A DNA stretch of 64,000 nucleotides, from the NCBI GenBank assembly GCA_023053575.1, contig JAKZAP010000005.1, positions 5,146,001 to 5,210,000 on the forward strand. The letters run 5' to 3'. Every line of letters starts with the position of its first letter. Position 1 is the first letter of the stretch. A model generated the notes under the pieces. The model saw only the letters and a list, made by a program, of their open reading frames with translations, had not been told where the DNA came from and ran no database searches. The position numbers and the translations under genes were made by a program. Shown piece after piece: positions 45,589 to 55,386 of the stretch. The stretch comes from Branchinecta lynchi (lineage: Eukaryota > Arthropoda > Branchiopoda > Anostraca > Branchinectidae).

Positions 45589-45758
45589 ACCTACGTTGCC
45601 TGGGAAACGTGAAGTGTCGCGGCAACCTTTGTCCGGCTTCGCCGACTAAAGTGATGCGAGAGCAACACTTTGGTTTTGTTTCTTCGCTGTCGGTTAATGC
45701 TGAAGTTGTCAACTTATCGAAGCTTTTAAAACGTTCCAAAAGAATAATCACATGATCA
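45589..45758 (+). mobile_element. Family D copy D3, left part
   Basis: The hairpin-cluster end (CCTACGTTGCCTGGGAAACG, GTCCGGCTTCGCCGAC, GCGAGAGCAACAC), then TTTCTTCGCTGTCGGTTAAT, up to CATGATCA, where A8 is inserted. It resumes at 47957. Confidence 0.8.
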
Positions 45759-47956
45759 ACAAGAGCTACGAGCTCATATGGCACTTGTTACGAGTAGGCA
45801 CGGCTCGGTTATGTCAATGATATATCTAGTGTTTGCTAGGTGTCTTCCCACCAAGTTTCATCTCGATCCCTCCACTCATAGCGTTTTCCAATATTTCCGG
45901 TTCTCCCCTCCAGCTCCCCCCAAAAGTCACCGGATACGGTCCGGATTTTAAGTGGGTCGTCTGAGGCATGAGGTCTTTCCAAATATCAAGTTTCATCGAG
46001 ATCCGGTCACCCGTTCAAAAGTTATAAATACCTCAAGATTCCGGATTCCTCCTCCCTCCACTCCCCCGACAGTGCCCGAATCGGCTCGGTTATGTCAATG
46101 ATGTATCTAGTGTTTGCTAGGTGTCTTCCCACCAAGTTTCATCTCGATCCCTCCACTCATAGCGTTCCCAAAGATTTCCGGTTGCCCCCTCCAGCTCCCC
46201 CCAAAAGTCACCGGATCCAGTCCAGATTTTAAGTGGGTCGTCTGAGGGATGAGGTCTTTCCAAATATCAAGTTCCATCGAGATCCGATCACCCGTTCAAA
46301 AGTTATAAATACCTCAAGATTCCGGATTCCCCCTCCCTCTACTCCCCCCACAGTACCCGAATCGGCTCGGTTATGTCAATGATGTATCTAGTGTTTGCTA
46401 GGTGTCTTCCCACCAAGTTTCATCTCGATCCCTCCACTCATAGCGTTTCCCAAGATTTCCGGTTGCCCCCTCCAGCTCCCCCCAAAAGTCACCGGATCCG
46501 GTCCAGATTTTAAGTGGGTCGTCTGAGGGATGAGGTCTTTCCAAATATCAAGTTCCATCGAGATCCGATCCCCCGTTCAAAAGTTATAAATACCTCAAGA
46601 TTCCGGATTCCCCCTCCCTCTACTCCCCCCACAGTGCCCGAATCGGCTCGGTTATGTCAACGATGTATCTAGTGTTTGCTAAGTGTCTTCCCACCAAGTT
46701 TCATCTCGATCCCTCCACTCATAGCGTTTCCCAAGATTTCCGGTTGCCCCCTCCAGCTCCCCCCAAAAGTCACCGGATCCGGTCCAGATTTTAAGTGGGT
46801 CGTCTGAGGGATGAGGTATTTCCAAATATCAAGTTCCATCGAGATCCGATCACCCGTTCAAAAGTTATAAATACCTCAAGATTCCGGATTCCACCTCCCT
46901 CTACTCCCCCCCCACAGTACCCGAATCGGCTCGGTTATGTCAATGATGTATCTAGTGTTTGCTAGGTGTCTTCCCACCTAGTTTCATCTCGATCCCTCCA
47001 CTCATAGCGTTTCCCAAGATTTCCGGTTGCCCCCTCCAGCTCACCCCAAAAGTCACCGGATCCGGTCCGGATTTTACGTTGGTCGTCTGAGGCATGAGGT
47101 CTTTCCAAATATCAAGTTCCATCGAGACCCGATCACCCGTTCAAAAGTTATAAATACCTCAAGATTCCGGATTCCCCCTCCCTCTACTCCCCCCACAGTA
47201 CCCGAATCGGCTCGGTTATGTCAATGATGTATCTAGTGTTTGCTAGGTGTCTTCCCACCAAGTTTCATCTCGATCCCTCCACTCATAGCGTTTCCCAAGA
47301 TTTCCGGTTGCCCCCTCCAGCTCCCCCCAAAAGTCACCGGATCCGGTCCGGATTTTAAGTAAGTCGTCTGAGGCATGAGGTCTTTCCAAATATCAAGTTC
47401 CATCGAGATCCGATCACCCGTTCAAAAGTTATAAATACCTCAAGATTCCGGATTCCCCCTCCCTCCACTCCCCCCCACAGTGCCCGAATCGGCTCGGTTA
47501 TGTCAACGATGTATCTAGTGTTTGCTAAGTGTCTTCCCACCAAGTTTCATCTCGATCCCTCCACTCATAGCGTTTCCCAAGATTTCCGGTTGCCCCCTCC
47601 AGCTCCCCCCAAAAGTCACCGGATCTGGTCCGGAATTTAAGTGGGTCGTCTGAGGCATGAGGTCGTTCCAAATATCAAGTTTCATCGAGATCCGATCACC
47701 CGTTCAAAAGTTAAAAATACCTCAAGATTCCGGATTCCCCCTCCCTCCACTCCCCCCACGGTGCTCGGATCGGGGAAGTGACCATTTCCAACTTAATCAT
47801 TTGGGGTCCCTGATATGCCTGCCAAGTTTTATCATCCTAGCTTATGTGGAAGTGCCCGAACTAACAAAACCTGGACAGACCGACAGACCGACAGACCGAC
47901 GGACGGACAGAAATTGCGATCGCTATATGGCACTTGGCCGAAGGGCAAGTGCCATA
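45759..47956 (+). mobile_element. Family A element, copy A8, nested in D3
   Basis: The left terminus CAAGAGCTACGAGCTCATAT then GGCACTTGTTACGAG is at 45760-45795. The right hairpin is TATGGCACTTG...CAAGTGCCATA at 47926-47956, preceded by (GACAGACC)n (47876-47910) and AAATTGCGATCGC. The interior is a regular tandem array (45801-47765). Compared with the intact D copy at 61098-61125, the insertion lies in an A/T-run, with no target duplication. Confidence 0.9.
45801..47765 (+). repeat. 281-bp tandem array inside A8, seven units
   Basis: CGGCTCGGTTATGTCAA starts at 45801, 46082, 46363, 46644, 46927, 47208 and 47490 (spacing 281, 281, 281, 283, 281, 282). Each unit holds two AAGTTTCATC/AAGTTCCATC subrepeats about 140 bp apart. 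The units are highly similar, so the array is recent or homogenised. Confidence 0.95.
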
Positions 47957-48207
47957 AAAACCTATTCTTCAGCGTTGTAAAAAAAACAACAAAAGAATAT
48001 TGGAAGAAGGGACTAAATTGACTTTAGGCTCTAGCTCGAGGACAAGCAAAAAACATCCTTTTTGGCCCCAGGCAAGAGTTCTACGGAGCTTTTCCAAAAT
48101 GTAATGTCATATTCATCAATCCGGCCTAAGGTCCACAGTTTCCGTAAAAACCGCACAGGTTAGACCCTTACCAGTTACCAGGAATAAAATAAAGTCGACG
48201 GCCTAGG

Positions 48208-48238
<31 letters not shown>

Positions 48239-48263
48239 ACCGAAGTGTTGCTCTCGCAACACT
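47957..48263 (+). mobile_element. Family D copy D3, right part (internally deleted)
   Basis: Resumes with AAAACCTATTCTTCAGCGTT, GGGACTAAATTGACTTTA, then jumps to the far end (GAGGACAAGCAAAAAACATC, GGCCCCAGGCAAGAGTTCTA), a poly-A run at 48209-48230, and the terminal hairpin GTGTTGCTCTCGCAACAC at 48245-48262. The ORF-bearing middle is deleted. Confidence 0.78.
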
Positions 48264-48283
48264 ATGAGTCCAAAACATTTTTC

Positions 48284-48320
48284 TGTTTCCGAAGAGGAGG
48301 CTCCAAGCTAAGGAAAATGA
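48284..48320 (+). other. Empty target site of the 45364-45567 hAT MITE
   Basis: CTGTTTCCGAAGAGGAGGCT then CCAAGCTAAGGAAAA matches the left flank (45338-45363) plus the right flank (45576-45582) of the MITE, with a single copy of CTCCAAGC (48301-48308). It is part of a short duplicated host segment on each side of D3. Confidence 0.8.
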
Positions 48321-48513
48321 GTCCAAAACACAAGACACACGCGTTGGCCTACCAAGTCTTTCAAAATTTGAAAGCTTTGCATGCCCTTATTTTTGAAAGA
48401 TTTGTCGCTGGGCCTCCAAGCTTTCGGCAATGTTTGCACTGCTTGACTTGAAAACTCGTGTTGGCCAAAACATTGCTGGAGTCGTAGGTGCAGGACGAAA
48501 CAATGGCCATTAC

Positions 48514-48685
48514 CTACACTGTAAAAAAAACTCTTGCAGTATTCGCTGGGATTAATCTTGTCTCTAAAAAGATAATCTTATCTCTATTTCTAATTAATCT
48601 TATCCCAGTAGAGATAAGATTAATCCCAGTAGCAAATTCTGCAGTTAACTTTAATCCTTAATCGGAGAAACTTTTTACAATGTAG
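48514..48685. mobile_element. Palindromic MITE, CACTGTAAAAA-type ends
   Basis: The termini CTACACTGTAAAAAA and TTTTTACAATGTAG are inverted. Inside, TAATCTTATCTCTA and TAGAGATAAGATTA form a further hairpin. Confidence 0.65.
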
Positions 48686-48711
48686 TGAATCTGGTTAACG
48701 AATTAGGATGA

Positions 48712-49680
48712 TAATAATAATAATAATATTGTATTTAAAGCCTTAGGGCCATATAAATACAACAAAACAAAAAACTTCATAATTACTTCTAATATATCAC
48801 TACATAAACTAAACTGCACTCGCCCGGTCAAATTTTACTTTAACACTTTGCAGCACAAATCTACATAACGCACTAATTGCTCCTGAAGATGTGCTCTTCA
48901 ATATATCAGGAAACAGTATCTCCCTTACCCCCCAGCAAGATTCCCTTAAAAACGAGAGTTCGCGACACAGTGCAACCAAATGGGCTAGGTCATCATCGCC
49001 TTCACCGCAGAGTGAGCAGGGGCTGTTCGTACTGGCGGATACACTTTTTTTCTTGTCGAACTTACTTTTCCCGTGTACTGGCAGACAGTTCGCTCGCAAC
49101 TGGATCCAGAGCGTGAGGTAAGTTTTTGGTAGGTTCAGCTTCATGTAAAATTCTGGTCCAAAACTTTCTTTAACCAGTTTATAATTTGTTAGTGTCGCCG
49201 ATTCTCTAACAATACTTGCCCATTTCTGTATTTCTTGATCTTCTAATACTCTTAACACTTCTTTTAACAGGGATGCTGGTTCCGATGTGGGTCCAAATCC
49301 ATTGCTCCAAGCACATGATAGTCCCACCGAATCTAGGAGGGCTTTAACTTGGAATGGCCATGACCTTTTTTTTCCCATTAGAAGAAGCTCATTATAAGCA
49401 GATTTTAGCAGTCTATCCTCAGGCATCTGAATAATTTTTAGCCAAAATTGTAGGATTTGGACTAGTCTTTGCTTTCGCATTGTAAATAGTCCAAGGTCCC
49501 CTTTTAATGCTTGCGAATGGGTTGTTGGATGAAGCTTGTAGACTCTCTTATAGTACTGTAGCTGTAGGGTTTCAATCTGTGGAGCTGTCTCAAAACCCCA
49601 CAGTTCAGCACCATAATGGAATACCGGCATTATTTTTGAAGTAAAAATATGTCTGTGTATCTTTAATGTTTCCAATATAT
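48712..49680 (-). pseudogene. 5'-truncated non-LTR retrotransposon with 288-residue C-terminal ORF
   Basis: The minus-strand open frame 49675-48809 encodes the post-catalytic part of a LINE reverse transcriptase. MPVFHYGAELWGFETAPQIE near the start is the thumb/connection motif (..YGAE.WG); a helical linker follows, then a zinc knuckle (CSLCGEGDDDLAHLVALC). The stop is followed by about 90 bp of 3' UTR and an (ATT)n tail at 48712-48732. The frame is open for 288 codons, so this is the youngest LINE copy here, but the endonuclease and the RT catalytic domain are missing. It cannot move by itself. Confidence 0.82.
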
Positions 49681-49687
49681 TGCATGT

Positions 49688-49790
49688 TAGGATCTGGCAA
49701 AAACCGAAAATCTGGAAGACCTGATTGTCTGCATCAGGAGTTCAGCAAATATCGCCCTTTGGGATCCCATCAAACCCTTTGGTCTTGTTG
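49688..49790 (-). mobile_element. Family B left-end fragment
   Basis: GGCAAAAACCGAAAATCTGG, CCTGATTGTCTGCATCAGGA and TTGGGATCCCATCAAACCCT then TTGGTCTTG match the left end of family B in minus orientation (compare 55340-55386). Confidence 0.65.
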
Positions 49791-50007
49791 GTAGTGCAGC
49801 ATAAGCGTGGGACGGCAATACCAAGAATCTTTCACGGCGGTCGTAAAATGTGGGGAAGTACAGCGTCCTGAGAAAAACAAGAGTTGAAGCAAACAAAGTA
49901 ATGTTTTATTTCCGTGCTGAACACCCGCCAACTTGGGATTTAGCACCACTCAAACCAAGCTACAGAAATATCTTGCTAGCTAATCTAGTTATTAAAGTTA
50001 TTAATTG
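49791..50007. other. Short intron stretch, unassigned
   Basis: A minus frame with an acceptor-like TTCTCAG at 49869-49875 looks weakly coding. I recognise nothing in it. Confidence 0.2.
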
Positions 50008-50011
50008 TTAA

Positions 50012-50392
50012 AGGACCCCTCGCACTATTTACTCTTCAACTTACAGTATTTTAAAATATTTGAATACTTTAAAACTAGGCTGTGCTTTCGACAAATAATC
50101 AACGGTTTTGGCTGTTTTAAGCTTTTTCCGAGACTCGTTGACTTATCGCGAAAACAGGGAAACAATTTACATAACCGGTTTTTCTGATGGAAAAACTTCT
50201 CGCAGACGACCGTCGACGGCAAGATAGACATCGAATGATCGACGCTAGCAAAACACGGCAAGTGAGAAAATCAGCGTGGTTTTGTTAGAGGGGTTAAAAT
50301 GTACCGTGCGAAATTGGGGTCTCCGGGTTTAGAAATATATGGAGTGATTATGGAAGTAAACTTACGTTAGTATAATAGGTAAAACAGGTCCT
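50012..50392. mobile_element. piggyBac-like MITE (family PB1), copy 2
   Basis: 381 bp, termini AGGACC...GGTCCT, flanked by TTAA at 50008-50011 and 50393-50396. Homologous throughout to 16931-17298. Confidence 0.82.
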
Positions 50393-50396
50393 TTAA

Positions 50397-50872
50397 AGTT
50401 TAACTGAAAAGAAAGCTTATTTTTCTATCCCAGATGTAAATAGACTAAGGTATCTTGACTCTGCTAAGGGATGTTCGATTTTTTCACCTTGGTCTCTAGT
50501 AGCGGCGTTCAGAATATATGCTGCTAGCACGACAAGTCAAGATTCAGACGCGGAGAATCTGAATTTCAAGATAAGCGTGCGTTTGAACGGCTAATGGAGC
50601 TAATCTCGGGAAATCAGGTTCCTGATTGCGGGGTTACTGTTGAAGAAGGCCCGCTACTGTATGTGACCCGAAAAAGATTAATTTTTGACAAATGTTTACC
50701 GTTATAGTTGCTAAATATTTCAAGCATAGAGGCACAAGCACATGGATGTACTACAATTCCGAGAGAAAAAAAAAAATCATTCGACGAAAATCGATTATAT
50801 GATCTTCAGGCCTATTCAAGTGAATAAGTGATGGGTAACTGACTGTAAAACCTCAGCCCTATTCAGTTGAAC
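50397..50872. mobile_element. piggyBac-like MITE (family PB2), copy 1
   Basis: 476 bp, termini AGTTTAACTGAAAAG and CTATTCAGTTGAACT (imperfect inverted repeats), flanked by TTAA at 50393-50396 (shared with the PB1 copy) and 50873-50876. Confidence 0.75.
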
Positions 50873-50876
50873 TTTA

Positions 50877-52939
50877 AGGTTTCAATTATTAATTACTGGA
50901 CGCATGTACGACTGTTCATATAAGTTTAAACTACTATCTTTCATATTTTTTCATCTGTTTATAATGATCTAAAAACAATTTTCGGCTGCGTCGGTCTTCG
51001 GTGAATAAATACTTGAATGATATAGTGACAATTGCTGACAACTTACAGCAATGCCAGAGCCTTCCTGGACCGCGTTTACCTCATACCCGGAAGTTATTCC
51101 AATACTCATTCGAATTCCGAAACAAGAAACACTTTTGCACATCATAGGGAGTATTGCACTTTACTAACGACTGCTCGTCGAACCTTTGTTTTCCAACTTT
51201 GGTACGACCTCACTTTTCCATTAAGCGGAGAGCTACGAAACAGAGAAAATTTTAGAGACAAGGTACATTTTTTGTGAAAAACGGATTCCCCTGTAAAGAG
51301 TTGCAAGCAAGACGAACTTGCCTCAGGTGTGGTTCTAAGTGCTTGGGGATGGGGGGTCTCAAAACATTGGCTAAGCCCTGGTGGAATTTCAGGATACATT
51401 AACTTCATTTTTCAAGAATTTCAGAGAAATAACTTCTACAATTACGGACTGACAGGAACCATTTTCTCGGATAGCACGATGTTGGTGTCGCAGGAATGGG
51501 CCACCGGGACCCTTCGAAATGGCTGTGTTCAAAATATACCCCCCCCCCCCCCCAAAGTGGGTGTTAGAGGTGGAAGTTCTTGCAATCCTTGCTAGCCAGA
51601 ATGAATAAAAATCTGAAAGTGAGCAAGTGCTAAATGCCAATCAATAGTCTCAACAGCTGAATGAGGGAGGTGTATGTCGGAACCACCCGGTTGGTGTAAC
51701 CCCCCTAACGACGGTTCTGTACATCACAGATCGTTGGGGAGACGAACAAGGAACAGGTTGATACACAACAAATTAAGACCTCAGACAAAAGCTGTCGTCT
51801 GGTATCACCATTATGGCTCATTAAATACGACAAGAGAATCATTAGAACCCAACTGCCTGGAAAATTGGGGTCTAAAATGTATCTGGTTATTGTCAAAGTG
51901 CACCATAGATCGTCAATACGACTGGCTAAATATCATATTACGATCCACACTGACAATATAAAGTCGCCCCACAGCTATCATATGCCCCAAGTTTATCTTC
52001 AAGGCAGTAAATCAGATAACCGACCTCTAGGAAAGGTTAAAAAAAACAATCTAGAATAGCCCAGTCAGCTGGGATTATATGAAATGTGAACTAAAAGTTA
52101 ATGACAAACGAGACAAAGAATATGATAGAAGGTCTAGATCATCGTGTTTCGGTCGCTAGTTCAAACAAGGATTGGTACGATCGTGGGATAATCTAGTGGC
52201 GAGATTCACGCTTGTCAAAATGGCCTCTAGCGGAAGAAGAGAAAGACAAGCATTTATCTGGTGTATGGATAAAAAGTAAACAAAAACAGCTAAATCAATC
52301 AATAATTTTATCAACCCATGTAAAAAATGGCACAAGACGTGCCCATATGTGGTATTTGAAAAACAATAAAAGAAGAAGAAAGAAAAAGATCAGACTAGAC
52401 TAAATAGCTAAATAAGCGCACAATAATATGGGTGGCTCCGGTTTAAAGAAGAAACAAACACGGCACGGGGTTGGTCCACAGCCACAAATAGCTCGGCAAC
52501 ACCATACAGTCGCGTAGCTTTATGGTTACTAGCCCATGGAGGGAGACCTGTAGGTCACTTAGCATAGTTATAAAACTATTTACGGATTGTCGTTAAATCA
52601 GTTATGCTAAGTAGCTTCCAGAAAGGAGACAGGGCTAAAGATATGGCTGATATTTGGTGGTGTTTAGTTCTGAGTGTATTTCTTTTATTTCTTTCCAATT
52701 TTGAGCTTTTTACTTCCTTTCTGCTTAGAATCCACTATATTATCAAGGAAAAGGGTGTGTCCATTAAGTTCCCTGAACACTATCGTAATCAACGAATAAA
52801 TAAAGATCTGCGTGGTGAGGGGATGGACCCAGTTGCGATAAAGATAGTGCGGTTTCTATTATTTATCCATGTTGGACCGAGACAGAAGTTTCGATGAAAA
52901 AAGGTAGGCTGCATGTCAATAGTTTATTAACATTTACAA
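50877..52939. other. Intron stretch without recognisable gene
   Basis: Open frames of up to 97 codons (for example 52604-52897 +) have no recognisable domain. C-run at 51541-51554. CACTTAGCATAGTTATAAAA at 52556 and GTTATGCTAAGTAG at 52599 form a small inverted repeat. Confidence 0.3.
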
Positions 52940-54206
52940 CAAGACCAAAGGTTTCGATGGGATCCCAAAAATTCAATATCTGATCCAGACAACTGGGTCT
53001 TGTCTTAGCCAGATCCAGTCTTCGCCAGACTCCTTGAACATTTTTACAATTAAAATTCAGAAACAGATTAAGGCCAAATAGCTAATCACCTGAGAAAACC
53101 AAGTTCAGATTTGGATTCAGCATGTGTGTTTACCCCTATAAGTCATACCTGTTTTGACAAAAACTTCCTGCCACTTCTGCCAATTTCCCGGTTCCGGCCG
53201 AACTCCAGAACTACTTGTCCGGCGAAAAAAGAAAGATCAAAGACGAAATCAGGGTATCTTCTTTCACCAGTAATGAACATCTAATCAACTTCAAATAGAA
53301 ATTTAGCTTATAGCAAATTTTCCGATTCCAGCCGGATTACGGTCGAACTATATGTCCGGGTAAAATATGATTGTCATACAGGGACTCAGCATCTCTTCTT
53401 ACCCCTAAATCGCTTATCTAATCAACTAGAAATAGAACTTTGACTTCGAACATATTTCCTGTTTTGGCCGGATTCCGGACAAACTACATGTCCGGGTAGA
53501 AAATTGTTTTCACATAAGTGTTCCGCATGTCTTCTTGCCCTAAATCGAACATCTAATCAACTCCAAATAAAACTTTTAATTTTGACAAACTTTCCGGTTT
53601 GGGCCGGATTCCGGGCGAAATACTTGTCCGTCGAGAAAATAGTTTTCACCATCGTCTTCAGCATGTCTTCCTACCCCTAAATCGAACATCTAATCAATTT
53701 AAATAAAACTTTTACTTTCAACAAACTTTCCGGTTTGGGCCGGATTCCGGGCGAAATACTTGTCCGTCGAGAAAATAATTTTCACCATCGTCTTCAGCAT
53801 GTCTTCCTACCACTAAATCGAACATCTAATCAACTTCAAATAAAACTTTTACTTTCAACAAACTTTCCGGTTTTGGCCGGATTCCGGGCGAACTACTTGT
53901 CCGATGACAAAATAGTTTTCACCATCATGTTCAGCATGTTTTCTTACCCCATAATCGACTATCACATTAGCTGTTTCAAAATATTTTGTTTGTCCTTTAA
54001 TTTGAATCCCCTCCCCCACCCCTAAATGTAGAGCTACAAAGCCCATCTACGAACTTGACTGGTCCGACGACCCAACGAACCCTCACACCAAGTTTCATCA
54101 AAATATGTCATTCCCTTCGAGAGTTATCGTGCTTACAGACGGACGGACGGACAACTTTTGCGATGTCATAGGTATCCCTCCACTTACGTTTTGGGATCCC
54201 AGAAAC
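52940..54206 (+). mobile_element. Family B element, copy B5 (complete)
   Basis: Left end CAAGACCAAAGGTTTCGATG then GGATCCCAAAAA. Right end GTTATCGTGCTTACAGACGG, ACGGACAACTTTTGCGATGT, then CGTTTTGGGATCCCAGAAAC to 54206. Monomer period measured from TTTCCGG: 53591, 53728, 53864 (137 and 136 bp). Confidence 0.88.
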
Positions 54207-54425
54207 ATGCAATTTCAAAAGAAATGAGATAAACTCGGAGAATATCTGTTGGAGTTGCAGAAAAGAACTATCAAATTTGATTTGCAGTCAGCTTGGGCTT
54301 AAGGAATATTTATGTGTTATGATCCTTCAAATGTCACGTTTCTGTAAAACATAGCACTAAACTTGGTTCGCAACGTTGCTCTTAGCAAACAAAAACTTAC
54401 ACGGAAATATTAAGGTATGTCACCT
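54207..54425. other. Spacer between convergent family B copies
   Basis: Contains a Penelope-like tail fragment (AGTCAGCTTGGGCTTAAGGA at 54290-54309) and the dispersed repeat shared with 19058-19130 (54336-54402). Confidence 0.5.
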
Positions 54426-55386
54426 TTTTTTGGGATCCCAAAACGTAAGTGGAGGGATACCTATGACATCGCAAAAGTTGTCCGTCTGTCCGTCTAGTCC
54501 GTCTATAAGCACGATAACTCTCGAAGGCAACAAGATATTTTTATGAAACTTGGTGCGAGGATTCTTTGGGTCACCGGACAGGTCAGGCTCGCAGATGGGC
54601 TTTGTAGCCCTACATTTACGGGTGGGGGTTCAAATTAAGGTGCAAACAATATTTTGGAACAGCTAATATGATAGTTTATTATGGGGTAAGAAGGCATGCT
54701 GATAAAGATGATGAAAACCATTTTCTCGCCGGACAAATAGTTCGTCCGGAATCCGGCAAAAACCGGAAAGTTTGTTAAAAGTTAAAAATTTAACTGATGT
54801 TGATTAGATGTTCGATTTAGGTGTAAGAAGACTTGCTGAACACTTGTATGGAAATCATTTTCTACCCGGACAAGTAGCTCGTCCGGAATCCGGCCAAAAC
54901 CGGAAAATTTGTTAAAAGTGAAAGTTGTATTTGTCGTTGATCAGCAATCCGATTTAAGGGTAAGAAGTGATGCTGAATCCGTGTATGACAATCATTTTTT
55001 ACCCAGACATATAGTTCGCCAGGATGGAACCAGAAAATTTGTTATAAGTTAAATTTTTATTTGAAGTTGATTAGATGTCCGATATTGGGGAAAGAAGATA
55101 CGCTGAGTTCGTTTCTTAGCTTTCTTTTTTCACCGAACAAATAGTTCCGGAATTCAGTCGAAACCGGAAAATTGGCAGAAGTAAGGCAGGAAGTTTTCGT
55201 CAAAATAGATATGCCTTAGTAAACACACAAGATCTGAACTTGGTTTTCACAGATGATTAGCTATTTGGCCTTAATCTGTTTCTGAATTTTGATATTAAAA
55301 AGGTTCAAGGAGTCTGGCGAAGACAAGACCCAATTGTCTATATCAAATATTGGAGTTTTGGGATCCCATCGAAATCTTTGGTCTTG
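54426..55386 (-). mobile_element. Family B element, copy B6 (complete, opposite orientation to B5)
   Basis: Right-terminal palindrome TTTTTGGGATCCCAAAACG at 54427-54445, CGTCTGTCCGTCTAGTCCGT microsatellite, monomers with CCGGAATCCGGC blocks, left end TTTTGGGATCCCATCGAAAT at 55354-55373 then CTTTGGTCTTG. Confidence 0.88.

Noticed and set aside
45801..47765. Regular repeat spacing that could suggest a CRISPR-like or gene-cluster array
   Set aside because: Units are contiguous 281-bp copies with no unique spacers, and they lie inside a transposon-like element in an animal intron.
49687..49896. Exon candidate after an acceptor-like TTCTCAG
   Set aside because: It reads straight into a family B left end and has no donor; the peptide does not resemble OPA1.
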